The notes under the pieces: generated by a model
What the model saw: the letters and a program-made list of their open reading frames with translations, nothing else
Told to the model about the DNA's origin: nothing
The model's database searches: none
Translations under genes and position numbers: made by a program
Source of the DNA: RGIG6904 sp024680835
Lineage (GTDB): Bacteria > Bacillota > Clostridia > Lachnospirales > Lachnospiraceae
Length of the DNA: 12,852 nt
Assembly (NCBI GenBank): GCA_024680835.1
Contig: JAILBP010000273.1
Location: 1-12,852, forward strand
Direction of reading: 5' to 3'
Part shown: positions 1 through 8,235 of the stretch, in pieces
Layout of the letters: every line of letters begins with the position of its first letter
Position numbering within the stretch: the stretch's first letter is position 1

Positions 1-151
1 GATCAAATGAACCGACACCGCTGCGCGCCAGTGCCTCGCACACATAACCTCCGACACCGCCGATACCGAATACAGCCACGCGGCTTTCAGCCAGATGTTC
101 CATTGCTGTTTTTCCAAATAATAATTCTGTTCTCGAAAATCTTTCCGACAT
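1..151 (-). CDS. tcdA: ThiF/E1-family protein, probably tRNA threonylcarbamoyladenosine dehydratase TcdA (5' part only)
   Basis: Only the first 50 codons are present; the gene runs off the left edge. The N-terminus reads MSERFSRTELLFGKTAMEHL, followed by a beta strand and a glycine-rich nucleotide-binding loop (GIGGVGGYVCEALARSGVG, residues about 30-48). This is the Rossmann start of the ThiF/MoeB/HesA E1-like family. The 'FSRTELLFGK' opening followed directly by the loop is what I know from the clostridial TcdA subgroup. TcdA uses ATP to cyclise t6A to ct6A at position 37 of ANN-decoding tRNAs. The ATG at 151 is preceded by an AGAGGAT ribosome binding site. The gene is last in a probable transcript with the HD-GYP gene and the GNAT remnant. 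The catalytic and C-terminal parts lie outside the window, so ThiF or MoeB is not fully excluded. Confidence 0.8.
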   Translation of the reverse strand, partial: MSERFSRTELLFGKTAMEHLAESRVAVFGIGGVGGYVCEALARSGVGSFD

Positions 152-208
152 TTTATCCTCTGTTCCGTAAACACTGCCCAATGATCCTGTTTCCAAATGA
201 TCAGGCTG

Positions 209-489
209 TCACAACTCTTTTATAAAAAACTTATTCATGGTGGCATGCACCAAGCCTTTCGGTTTCTCTATCTCTCTATATCCGGTCTTCCGGTAAACAT
301 GGATGGCCGCCTCAAGACAGTCATGAGTCTCAAGGTAGATCCGCTTATACCCAAGCTCCCTCGCCTTGTCCTCTATATTCTCATCATAGTAAGCTGTTCC
401 GGGAATATCCGGATGAACATTCTCCAGATTCACCCTGATCAAACCAGCCAGCTCCTTATCATATCGTGACTCTATTTTTTGAATTCCAT
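209..489 (-). pseudogene. GNAT acetyltransferase remnant: frameshift near the start and internal deletion
   Basis: The open frame carries a recognisable GNAT C-terminus (ARELGYKRIYLETH, then AAIHVYRKTGYREIEKP, ending TMNKFFIKEL). About 25 residues earlier it has an N-terminal block (ELAGLIRVNLENVHPDIPGT). In intact members of this family, as I remember them, these blocks are separated by roughly 70 residues holding the strands and the acetyl-CoA loop (Q/RxxGxG/A). Here YYDEN joins directly to IEDKAREL, so motif A is gone. The natural start also looks broken: ATG at 489 reads MEFKK then TAG after a run of six A. One more A would join it in frame to IESRYDKELAGLI. A TTG at 442 with AAGGAG nine bases upstream could still give a 77-residue product, but that product would lack the cofactor site. 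The remnant lies 38 bases after the HD-GYP stop. Confidence 0.75.
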
Positions 490-527
490 TCTGCTCACTC
501 TCTCTTTCCCGAAGATGCTCTTACTTC

Positions 528-1895
528 CTATTCGTGCAGGACATATTCCGTATCCTCATCTATTATTTGCAACATACATTTTGCAGCCATCTCATCGAAC
601 TGGCTACCGATATTATTCTCGATCTCACTTCTCACCACATCCTGCGGCAGATATTGTCTATAGCTTCGGTTTGATGTCATGGCATCGTAACTGTCTGCAA
701 CCGCAATAATTCTCGCCTCTATCGGTATTTCCTCGCCGGATTTATGATCAGGATAACCTTTACCGTCAACTCGTTCATGATGCCATCTGGCACCTATCGA
801 AAGGCTCGGGCGGCTCTTAATCTCCGCTAATATATCAAAACCGGTAACCGGATGTTTTCTGATCTGCCCAAACTCTTCATCCGTAAGTTTACCCGGCTTG
901 TTGATAATCTCATTAGGAACACCTATTTTACCAATATCGTGTAGAAGACCCATATAATAAATGTTTTCGCTCTGTTCTGATGAAAGTCCCATTTTCGATG
1001 CAATCATCCTCGAATACCTGGCAACTCTGATTGAGTGACCTCTGGTATACTCATCTTTTGCATCTATGGTATGAGCCAAAGCCTCCATGACCTCTACAGA
1101 AAGAGTCTGGATGTCATTTTTAGCCATAATCGCATCATCAGTCGCTTTGATGTTATTGATTATGATATAAAATGCCCATATAAACAGAATCAATATCACA
1201 TATGAGAGTACACTTACAACAAGATTTGCATCAATACTACTAAACTCAGAAGTATAAAAATCCAAAACACTATAGAAACTTATAAAAACACTCGGAGGGA
1301 TCAAAAACAGTTTCCAGTTTACCTGCCGCTTTTTCCCCGATAGTTTGGATAGCGCACTGATAATAAGGAGATAAATCAGACAGACAACTACAACATTTAT
1401 GATGTTAGACAGATTATACAGTATTCCAAAAACAAATCCCGTTTCTTTAGGTATTTCCAAACTGTGACCGTCTACTAATACAACCACAACGGAAAATATA
1501 ATATAAACAAACATAACAAATGACATATTATACGCCTTGAGATGTTTTCCCATCAAATAAGAGATCAGCACGATTATCATAATAAATATAATAGTGCCGA
1601 TCAAAACGATCAAAGAACTATCAAACTGAACATTTATCAGATAATCCCAATCAGCAGCGCTTGAGAAATCCAGTCCTAATTCCCGACTTTCTCGAACAAA
1701 AACAATAATAGCTGAAAAAACTATCGAAATCACGAATATAAAAAAGGGATTTGTGATCAGTGACAAAAAGAATAGTTTGACCTTACTATATCCTTCTCTC
1801 AAAAAACACTTTTTAAGTGAAGCATAAAAAAGAATAATGTAACACACATAAAAAAGATACACGGATATTTCATTTATATTTCTTAGTATTTCCAT
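528..1895 (-). CDS. Multi-pass membrane HD-GYP domain phosphodiesterase
   Basis: The protein has 455 residues from ATG 1895, chosen because GGGGAG stands eight bases upstream; an in-frame ATG at 1985 lies in the promoter -10 region and is rejected. Residues about 10-250 hold some seven hydrophobic segments with no recognisable ligand-binding domain. A short linker (about 251-270) leads to an HD-GYP domain at about 271-445. It contains RGHSIR (H287), LLHDIGK (H319, D320), a later HH pair (372-373), DGKGYP (G380-Y381-P382), and the downstream AVADSYDAMTSNRSYR block. All metal-ligand positions that I can identify are kept, so the domain should be active. HD-GYP enzymes hydrolyse c-di-GMP, and in some bacteria cGAMP. 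There is no GGDEF domain. The N-terminus is presumably the sensor, with unknown signal. The gene has its own promoter at 1976-2004. Confidence 0.9.
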   Translation of the reverse strand: MEILRNINEISVYLFYVCYIILFYASLKKCFLREGYSKVKLFFLSLITNPFFIFVISIVFSAIIVFVRESRELGLDFSSAADWDYLINVQFDSSLIVLIGTIIFIMIIVLISYLMGKHLKAYNMSFVMFVYIIFSVVVVLVDGHSLEIPKETGFVFGILYNLSNIINVVVVCLIYLLIISALSKLSGKKRQVNWKLFLIPPSVFISFYSVLDFYTSEFSSIDANLVVSVLSYVILILFIWAFYIIINNIKATDDAIMAKNDIQTLSVEVMEALAHTIDAKDEYTRGHSIRVARYSRMIASKMGLSSEQSENIYYMGLLHDIGKIGVPNEIINKPGKLTDEEFGQIRKHPVTGFDILAEIKSRPSLSIGARWHHERVDGKGYPDHKSGEEIPIEARIIAVADSYDAMTSNRSYRQYLPQDVVRSEIENNIGSQFDEMAAKCMLQIIDEDTEYVLHE

Positions 1896-1974
1896 ACTTT
1901 TCTCCCCTGTTTTGTATTCCTGTACAATGAAATCTTTTCTCTTTTCCTTACTAAGATTGTCATAAACAGGTAGT

Positions 1975-2016
1975 AAGTATACCATACCCTCCCGTAAAAG
2001 TCACGGGTATTATCGC
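1975..2016 (-). promoter_or_regulatory. Promoter of the HD-GYP gene, copy A of a duplicated 42-bp element
   Basis: On the minus strand there is a -35 GTGACT (1999-2004), a 17-base spacer and a -10 TATACT (1976-1981) with an upstream TGG resembling an extended -10. The leader to the ATG at 1895 is about 75 bases. The whole 42-bp block matches 10582-10623 at 37 of 42 positions, including most of the spacer, so more than the core boxes is conserved. In this copy, CCCGT and ACGGG flank the GACTTTT after the -35 as an imperfect operator-like repeat. That repeat is not kept in the other copy. Confidence 0.65.
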
Positions 2017-2046
2017 CTTAATATCTGTCCCCGGCTCGTTTTCACA

Positions 2047-2078
2047 CAAAAAAACCATGCCAAATCCTCCGGCATGGT
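2047..2078 (-). terminator. Intrinsic terminator of the glycyl radical enzyme operon
   Basis: An 8-bp perfect stem (ACCATGCC at 2054-2061 with GGCATGGT at 2071-2078) and a nine-base loop are followed on the minus strand by a run of seven T. It lies about 20 bases after the activase stop codon and just before the HD-GYP promoter, so it separates the two transcripts. Confidence 0.88.
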
Positions 2079-2097
2079 CATTATGTTTGTATCAAAT

Positions 2098-2991
2098 CTA
2101 TTTTCCCTCAACTGAAGACTTAAGCTCACGGAATCTTTCTTCTGAAAGCTCAACATCTCCCATGGGATACTCCCGATGAAGTGAACGGTACTTGGAAAGG
2201 CCGAGCCTGTGATATTTTAACATTTCATAACCGGCACCTATGCTGTGTGCAAACTCCGCAATCCTCGACAATTCTTCAACATTGTCGTTTACTCCCGGGA
2301 TAACAGGTGTCCGTATCGTGATCGGCAGATCGGGCCTAAGTCGCGCAACGCTGCGCAGATTATCCAATATCAGCCTGTTTGATACACCTGTCCACTTCTT
2401 ATGTTTTTCCTCATCCCAAAGTTTTACATCCACATACATCGTATCTAAAAGATATGCGGCCTTCACCATAACATTGCCATGTACAAAACCACAGGATTCG
2501 ATATTTCTCCGAAGATGACGCTTACCTGCTTCCTCTAAAAGTGCAATGGCAAACTCTGCCTGTGCCAAAGGCTCTCCGCCCGACAGTGTAATGCCTCCCT
2601 CCGAGTTTTCGTAAAATTTCAGGTCTTTTTCGACCTCATCCAAAACCTCGTCCACTGTCATAAATCTTCCGATGCGGTGAAAAGCTTCCGTCGGACATAC
2701 ATCTTTTATCTCCGTATCTGACATGTCCAGAGAAACATCCCTGTCCCAGAACATCTCATCACCTTCAAATCTGCAGGAAAGACATTGAAGTCTTTTCACG
2801 CATTCCTTACATCCGATACATTCCTTCCCTGTCCATCCGGCCTCAGGCTTAAAACTCTGAGATTCGGGATTTGCGCACCAGGCGCACCTTAAGGGGCACC
2901 CTTTCAAAAACACTACGGAACGGATACCGGTTCCGTCATGAATTGAAAAATGCTGAATATTAAAAACCAACCCCTTTATCAATCCTTGCAT
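2098..2991 (-). CDS. Glycyl radical enzyme activating enzyme (radical SAM)
   Basis: The protein has 297 residues. HDGTGIRSVVFLKGCPLRCAWC carries the CxxxCxxC that binds the SAM [4Fe-4S] cluster (C32, C36, C39), and TLSGGEP is the SAM-binding motif. These, with the overall length, identify an activase that abstracts hydrogen from the conserved glycine of a glycyl radical enzyme. The ferredoxin-like insert (about 55-105) has only six cysteines (C58, C61, C64, C70, C73, C99), where this type of activase usually has eight. Three positions of the second cluster motif before 'CPTEAF' are not cysteine. The start ATG 2991 overlaps the end of the binding-protein gene by 13 bases and has GGAG eight bases upstream. 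As last gene of the operon it presumably activates the enzyme encoded at 5767-8208. Confidence 0.93.
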   Translation of the reverse strand: MQGLIKGLVFNIQHFSIHDGTGIRSVVFLKGCPLRCAWCANPESQSFKPEAGWTGKECIGCKECVKRLQCLSCRFEGDEMFWDRDVSLDMSDTEIKDVCPTEAFHRIGRFMTVDEVLDEVEKDLKFYENSEGGITLSGGEPLAQAEFAIALLEEAGKRHLRRNIESCGFVHGNVMVKAAYLLDTMYVDVKLWDEEKHKKWTGVSNRLILDNLRSVARLRPDLPITIRTPVIPGVNDNVEELSRIAEFAHSIGAGYEMLKYHRLGLSKYRSLHREYPMGDVELSEERFRELKSSVEGK

Positions 2992-4013
2992 GTCACTTTC
3001 TCCGGAAATGCTTTTTTGAGAGGTTCAAGATCGGTGTAATCTGTGATCCTTGTCTCGTTTTCAAGAACTCCGTTTTCCACGCACCAGTCTGCGATATCCT
3101 GAAGATGCTCATGATCTGCCTCTGAATAGCTTACATCAAATGTAAATGATTCAAAGCTTAAGAGAACATCCTGTTTTGATACAGTAAGATAATCGGCACA
3201 GATCTGAGCTGCATCATCTGTGTTGGAATTAATATAGTCTATAGCCTTTTGTGTTCCTTTCAGATATGCGGCAACCGCATCCGGTTTTTCTGCCGCAAAG
3301 GTTTTATCAGCTGCCAGAAAACCCTGTGAGATTATACCGATATCTCCTGTTGTATTTACAATATGATGTCCCTCTCTTTTTTCTATCTCTTCCGTAAAGG
3401 GTTTCAATCCCAATATTGCATCGAGCTGTCCTGCAACATAAGCAGCAGCCACCTCTCCATCCGAGCTCAGATAATTGATAGTCACATCATCATAAGTCAA
3501 TCCGCCGCTCTCAAGTTCTTTTGCTATCAGATACTCTCCCAGAGTACCCTTTACTATACCGATATTCTTTCCTTTGAGATCCTTCGCACTCTTAACGTTC
3601 TCATCTGCAGCCTCAAACCAGTATGAACCGTCTGCATTTGTCACAAACGCCGAGATCATCCGGATCTTCGTGTCCGGTATGCACCTTGTACTCAAAGCAT
3701 AATCATAAGCAGCACCGATATCCTCAGCCCCTGTCATGATAGCATTGATGGTCTCGATACCTGCAGCATAGGTAGTGATCTCAACATCTATTCCATTCTC
3801 CTCATAGAATCCTTTTTCTTTGCCTATGATCTGTGCGTAAGCAAGCTGCATTGTATCTGTACCAACCCTGACCTTAGTAAGCCCCGCATTTTCTGTCGGC
3901 TGTAACGCTGAAGCTTTACCCGCTCCCGAACCGCAGCCTGTTAACAAAAGCGAGCATAATGTTGCAGCCGATATCGCTCTTTTTACTATTGATCCAATAT
4001 GATTCTTTTTCAT
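2979..4013 (-). CDS. NitT/TauT-type ABC transporter substrate-binding lipoprotein
   Basis: The protein has 344 residues. The N-terminus is a lipoprotein signal: positively charged residues, a hydrophobic core, and the lipobox LLTGC with the lipidated C27. The mature part starts with KVRVGTDTMQLAYAQIIGKEKGFYEENGI, and continues with a block like DVEITTYAAGIETINAIMTGAEDIG and later KDLKGKNIGIVKGTLGEYLIAKEL. This is the classic pattern of the nitrate/taurine/sulfonate/NMT1-like binding-protein superfamily. It should capture the ligand outside the membrane for the permease and ATPase encoded just upstream. The ligand cannot be assigned: the family also covers aromatic acids and thiamine precursors. 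The start ATG 4013 has GAAAGGAG upstream. The 3' end overlaps the activase gene, which suggests coupled translation. Confidence 0.92.
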   Translation of the reverse strand: MKKNHIGSIVKRAISAATLCSLLLTGCGSGAGKASALQPTENAGLTKVRVGTDTMQLAYAQIIGKEKGFYEENGIDVEITTYAAGIETINAIMTGAEDIGAAYDYALSTRCIPDTKIRMISAFVTNADGSYWFEAADENVKSAKDLKGKNIGIVKGTLGEYLIAKELESGGLTYDDVTINYLSSDGEVAAAYVAGQLDAILGLKPFTEEIEKREGHHIVNTTGDIGIISQGFLAADKTFAAEKPDAVAAYLKGTQKAIDYINSNTDDAAQICADYLTVSKQDVLLSFESFTFDVSYSEADHEHLQDIADWCVENGVLENETRITDYTDLEPLKKAFPEKVTCKD

Positions 4014-4035
4014 TTTATTTTTTCTCCTTTCTCAA

Positions 4036-4830
4036 TCACGACAGGTTATTTTGTTCCCTGACGCCATAACGCCCAAGGTATCTGTTACCCAGCTTTCTGA
4101 AGACCAAGTCCGATAAATATCCCATAAGTCCCAAGGTTATAACGCCGGCTATGATCCAGTCGGTTCTGAAATACAACCTCGAATTGTAGATCAGATATCC
4201 TATTCCCTCTTTTGCAGCCACCATCTCTGCAGCCACAATGGATCCAAATGCACCGCCCAATCCGAGTCTCGCACCGGTAAATGCATATGGTATTACGGAC
4301 GGCCAGATGACCGTCAATAGTATATCTTTTTCATCAGCTCCCAGATTTGCAGCAGCATATATTCGGCTCTGATCCATCGACAGTATTCCTGCGATCACAT
4401 TCACTGCTACCGTGAACATCGTGCCGTAGAAGATTATCACAATCTTTGCGCCTTCGCCGACTCCAAACCACAAAAGAAACAGTGTGATGAGTGCAAGTCC
4501 GGGAACAAATCTGAAAAAATTCAAAAAAGGCTCAAATAGTTTTCTGACCACATAAACGCGTCCTATCAGCACACCAAACGGTATTCCCAGAAGGCAGCCC
4601 AAAGACCACCCGATGAAAACTCTCCTGAAAGAGATCCCTGCGAAAAGGAACAACTTGCCGTTAGTGATGATCTCAACAGAACCCTGCAATGCCTTCAGTG
4701 GTCCCGGCAGTAAAATATCCTCCTGAAACAGGGACATAAACCACCAGAGCAGTACAAACAGCAGCCATGTCACGGCACCTGTGCCGAGAATCAGATCGAA
4801 TATATTTTTATTTTTCTTTACAGTTTGCAT
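4036..4830 (-). CDS. NitT/TauT-type ABC transporter permease
   Basis: The protein has 264 residues and about six membrane helices (for example around 19-35, 70-92, 108-122, 128-150, 190-205 and 224-242). The cytoplasmic coupling loop IYAAANLGADEKDILLTVIWP (about 157-177) is the EAA-type motif that contacts the ATPase, and the following TGARLGLGGAFGSIVAAEM fits the SsuC/TauC/NrtB permeases (BPD_transp_1 fold). I chose ATG 4830 because AAAGGGACGG stands just upstream. A GTG at 4860 would add ten residues but has no clear ribosome binding site. The gene lies 73 bases after the ATPase gene and 22 bases before the binding-protein gene. It presumably works as a homodimer. Confidence 0.92.
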   Translation of the reverse strand: MQTVKKNKNIFDLILGTGAVTWLLFVLLWWFMSLFQEDILLPGPLKALQGSVEIITNGKLFLFAGISFRRVFIGWSLGCLLGIPFGVLIGRVYVVRKLFEPFLNFFRFVPGLALITLFLLWFGVGEGAKIVIIFYGTMFTVAVNVIAGILSMDQSRIYAAANLGADEKDILLTVIWPSVIPYAFTGARLGLGGAFGSIVAAEMVAAKEGIGYLIYNSRLYFRTDWIIAGVITLGLMGYLSDLVFRKLGNRYLGRYGVREQNNLS

Positions 4831-4903
4831 ATTCCGTCCCTTTATTACTTTTTTTATCACAGCTTATAAATCTTCCGATTTTGATATCCTCTGTTTGAGA
4901 GTT

Positions 4904-5755
4904 TTATGCAGATTTATCTATGATCCTGTCCGCGTGGACAGCGATAGCCTCATTGAGTTTTTTATGGATCTCTGCAGTATACTGCACAAAATCCGAATCA
5001 AGCGGGTCTCTGGGATAATCAAAGGGCACCGTCTCGTTATATGCAATACTTGCATCCGGTGCGGCAGAGAGAATACTGATCTTCTGTCCCAGCAATACAG
5101 CCTCATTCAGATCATGTGTCACAAAGAGGATAGTTTTGCCCGTACTCTTCCATATCCTTATAAGTTCGCTCTGTAAGAGCATTCTGGTCTGTGCATCCAG
5201 GGCACCGAAGGGCTCGTCCATTATCAGGATCTCGGGATCACTGGCAAGACTTCTGGCTATCTGAAGCCTTTGTCTCATTCCTCCGGAGAGCTCATTGGGA
5301 TATTTTTTTTCATGACCGGCCAGCCCCACCAGTTCAATGGAACCGGCTGCCTTACTCTTCAGCTCTTCTCCCTTAAAGCCCTTTCTCTTCAAACCGTATT
5401 CAACATTTTGAAGCACATTAAGCCACGGAAAGAGCACACTGTCCGCATTCTGAAACACAAGTCCGCGCTCGGGGCTTATCCCTTCTATTTCTTTTCCGTC
5501 CATCTTCACGGAACCGGATGTCTTCGGCAATAAACCGGCTATGATGTTGAGCAAAGTCGTCTTTCCGCAGCCGCTTGCGCCAAGGAAAACATGGAAAGAA
5601 CCTTCCTCGATTTTCAGGTTTACATCTTTTAACACAAAGCCCTCTTCACCGCCAAAGATCCTGTCTGCACTTACATTTTTAGAAAACAGAAGTGTTTTTT
5701 CTTTTGTACCGTTTTCATATCTCTTATGAAGACCTGTTATCTCTATTTTGCTCAT
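4904..5755 (-). CDS. NitT/TauT-type ABC transporter ATP-binding protein
   Basis: The protein has 283 residues with all ABC ATPase motifs: Walker A GASGCGKT (59-66), Q-loop Q102, signature LSGGM (156-160), Walker B ILIMDEP with D180 and E181, a D-loop ALDAQTR, and the switch histidine H214. The sequence around the Q-loop and D-loop fits the SsuB/TauB/NrtD group. Between the first strand and the strand before Walker A there is an insertion of about 20 residues (16-40) that most SsuB-like proteins lack. A C-terminal extension of about 50 residues (235-283) is usual for this group. The ATG 5755 follows AAAGGATG and is only 11 bases after the glycyl radical enzyme stop, so the two genes are co-transcribed. 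Confidence 0.93.
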   Translation of the reverse strand: MSKIEITGLHKRYENGTKEKTLLFSKNVSADRIFGGEEGFVLKDVNLKIEEGSFHVFLGASGCGKTTLLNIIAGLLPKTSGSVKMDGKEIEGISPERGLVFQNADSVLFPWLNVLQNVEYGLKRKGFKGEELKSKAAGSIELVGLAGHEKKYPNELSGGMRQRLQIARSLASDPEILIMDEPFGALDAQTRMLLQSELIRIWKSTGKTILFVTHDLNEAVLLGQKISILSAAPDASIAYNETVPFDYPRDPLDSDFVQYTAEIHKKLNEAIAVHADRIIDKSA

Positions 5756-5766
5756 CTTGTCATCCT

Positions 5767-8208
5767 TTACGCCACTTCCTCGTTGCTCGTCCTGTTTATG
5801 ATATCGTTTTGTAATTCTTCGCTGAGATTTACAAAATATGCGCTGTAACCCGCCACACGGACGATAAGACTCCTGTACAGTTCAGGATGAGCTTTGGCAT
5901 CCAACAGTGTTTTCTGGTCTATCACATTGAACTGTACATGCCAGAGTTTAAGTTCTCTCCAGCTCTTTATAAACTGCACGAGGCGATTGCTGCCTTCCCT
6001 GCCTGCCACTGCCGCAGGTGTGAATTTAAGGTTCAAAAGCCTTGCGGCACGGTTGTTTCGTCCCGGATTCTTAGAGTTATAATTTGACATCAATACTGCA
6101 GTGGGTCCGTTGATGTCCGCACCCTGTGCTGCCGAGGTTCCGTCTGAAAGCGGCTGTGACCTGAGTCTTCCATCCGGAAGAGCGCCTATCACTTTTCCCA
6201 TAACTATATTCGCAGAGGCAGGAACATAACGGATATCTATATAAAAATTCTCATGTTCTTTTTTGGCTTCCGTCGCAGCAACTTCGCCTGCTATCCTGTC
6301 TATCTCACGACCAATGGCGTCAACATCCGGATCGTTGTTTCCGTATTTGGGCGAGCGCAAAAGCCTCTGCCTCAATATCTCATATCCCTTGAAATCCGCA
6401 TTCAAAGCATTTACCAGCTCACTCAGACTGCACTTATCATCCTCATACACAACCTTCTTTATAGCCGAGAGTGAATCTATGGTCGAAGCATACCCCACCA
6501 TATCAAAGAACGCCAGATCTATTCCGCCCTCAATCCACTGTGAGTGGATATCCCTGTGTTTCTCCCTTGAAAGACCATGCAGTACAGAGCCGAAGGGACT
6601 TGCAAAATGTCCGCTCCTGACATGATGTGTCAGCCTTATCTGATCACAGGTCTTTGTGATGTAATAAGTAAGCTGTTTTTTGAATGCGTTGTAAAATTCT
6701 TCCCAGGTATTCAATGTGTCTGCAGCTCCGGTCTCAATAGAGAGCAAATCGTCACCGTAACGTTCAACACGTCCGTTTCTGAGCGTAAGCTCTATAACTG
6801 CTGCCAGATTGATACTCGGTCCTTTGCTGGTCCATGTCTCAGTGTCCACAAGTCTCGTCTCTGTGCAACCTGATACCGCGTAATCATTGGCATCCTCGAA
6901 GCTTGCGCCTTTTGAAAGATATACAGGTATTATCTCCTCATCATTCAAAAGCTTCGGATGTCCGCTTCCGTTCTTGATGGTCTCTGCTATCTCAAAGAGC
7001 AATCGCTCCGGAGTGTTTGAATGTACCCTGACTGCAAGATCCGGATAATCCAATGGAAGATCTCTCTTATTTTTCAGGAAGAGATATGTCAGGTCATTGG
7101 TTGCATCAAATCCTTCCCTGTTCTGTCCGCCTATGGTAACTGCTTCCCAGTGTGCGTAACCGTCCGAGAAGGCGCCGCCTGCCGGACTCACATATATATC
7201 ACGGAACTTTGCCATTGCAAGCCAGAGGCATGACAGCAGCTCATCGGCCTGCTCTTCTGTAATACGTCCCTCCTCCAGGTCTTTTTTATAATATGGATAA
7301 AGATACTGATCCATGCGACCGTTTGATATGGTGCCGGCTGTCTTCTGCTCAAGCCTTGAGAACATCTGCATTATGAACTGAGACTGAAGTGCTTCGTAAA
7401 AAGTCTCCGCGGGCTCTGCAGGAACTCTCTCAAGGTTTTCCGCTATCTTTTCCAGCTCTTTTTTCCTCGTTCTGTCACTTTCCGATCCTGCAAGACGCTT
7501 TGCTTCCTCCGCATATCGCCTTGCAAAGGTGATGACTGCCTCACACACTATTATCGTGCTCTCAAGATATTCTCTCGTAAGTTTAAGATCTTCCGGATTA
7601 TCTGTATTTTTCTCATTCTCCAGATCTCGGAGCTTCTCTTGTGCATCTTCCTTTAGAGCTCTGAATCCTCTCTTCAGGCCTGTCTCATAATTGTGTACCC
7701 ACTGTGTCGCTGAATTCATGGTCTGTGTCTCATTTATAAGATATCTTGACTTTTTCTTATCTGAAGGCTCATATGTAAGCCGGAGCAGCTCGGGAGATAA
7801 AGCATTTGCAAAAGCTTCGTAATATGTCTTACCCTCCCAGTAAGGTGCCACATCATTGATGAGATACAATCTGTCTTCTTCGGAAAGCTCGAAGGTAGCC
7901 TCGCTCCTGTCGGAGAGCACTGCCTTCAGATTGCTGAAAAAGCAGGCATCAAGTTCAGGATAAAGGACTCCGTATCGCTCAGGACCGCCGATCTGTCCGG
8001 CGAAGAGCTGATCCTCATCTATGCGAAGAGTGAGATTTTCTGCCGTGTGCCGAAGCGCCTTGGCAAAACGAACATTGATCGCCTCACCCTCAGTTTCCTT
8101 AAAACTCTCTGTGAAATATTTTGCTCTCTCGATGCTGACATAATTTCTCTCATTCTCCAGAGCCTGATGCAATCTCTTTACTCTCTCTGTTCCTTTGATG
8201 GTTTTCAT
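5767..8208 (-). CDS. Glycyl radical enzyme of the C-x-E (dehydratase/lyase) type, substrate unknown
   Basis: The protein has 813 residues from ATG 8208, chosen because GAGGAGAAAGG lies directly upstream; the in-frame extension to 8319 overlaps the leader and is rejected. The C-terminal RVAGYSAYF holds the radical glycine G787, 27 residues from the end as expected. The active-site loop is SGCTETRL with the thiyl cysteine C448 and a glutamate two residues later (E450). The C-x-E pattern belongs to eliminases, dehydratases and decarboxylases such as glycerol and propanediol dehydratase, choline lyase, hydroxyproline dehydratase, isethionate lyase and hydroxyphenylacetate decarboxylase. It excludes pyruvate formate-lyase, which has two adjacent cysteines. 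Threonine in the x position is unusual; valine or leucine is common in those I know. I cannot match it to a named subgroup. It heads an operon with an anion-type ABC transporter and its own activase. Oxygen sensitivity is expected. Confidence 0.93.
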   Translation of the reverse strand: MKTIKGTERVKRLHQALENERNYVSIERAKYFTESFKETEGEAINVRFAKALRHTAENLTLRIDEDQLFAGQIGGPERYGVLYPELDACFFSNLKAVLSDRSEATFELSEEDRLYLINDVAPYWEGKTYYEAFANALSPELLRLTYEPSDKKKSRYLINETQTMNSATQWVHNYETGLKRGFRALKEDAQEKLRDLENEKNTDNPEDLKLTREYLESTIIVCEAVITFARRYAEEAKRLAGSESDRTRKKELEKIAENLERVPAEPAETFYEALQSQFIMQMFSRLEQKTAGTISNGRMDQYLYPYYKKDLEEGRITEEQADELLSCLWLAMAKFRDIYVSPAGGAFSDGYAHWEAVTIGGQNREGFDATNDLTYLFLKNKRDLPLDYPDLAVRVHSNTPERLLFEIAETIKNGSGHPKLLNDEEIIPVYLSKGASFEDANDYAVSGCTETRLVDTETWTSKGPSINLAAVIELTLRNGRVERYGDDLLSIETGAADTLNTWEEFYNAFKKQLTYYITKTCDQIRLTHHVRSGHFASPFGSVLHGLSREKHRDIHSQWIEGGIDLAFFDMVGYASTIDSLSAIKKVVYEDDKCSLSELVNALNADFKGYEILRQRLLRSPKYGNNDPDVDAIGREIDRIAGEVAATEAKKEHENFYIDIRYVPASANIVMGKVIGALPDGRLRSQPLSDGTSAAQGADINGPTAVLMSNYNSKNPGRNNRAARLLNLKFTPAAVAGREGSNRLVQFIKSWRELKLWHVQFNVIDQKTLLDAKAHPELYRSLIVRVAGYSAYFVNLSEELQNDIINRTSNEEVA

Positions 8209-8235
8209 ATCCTTTCTCCTCTCTGTTATTCTTTC

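Noticed and set aside
5767..8208. Pyruvate formate-lyase
   Set aside because: The active-site loop has a single cysteine in a GCTE context and not the two adjacent cysteines of pyruvate formate-lyase. The neighbours are a transporter and a dehydratase-type activase.
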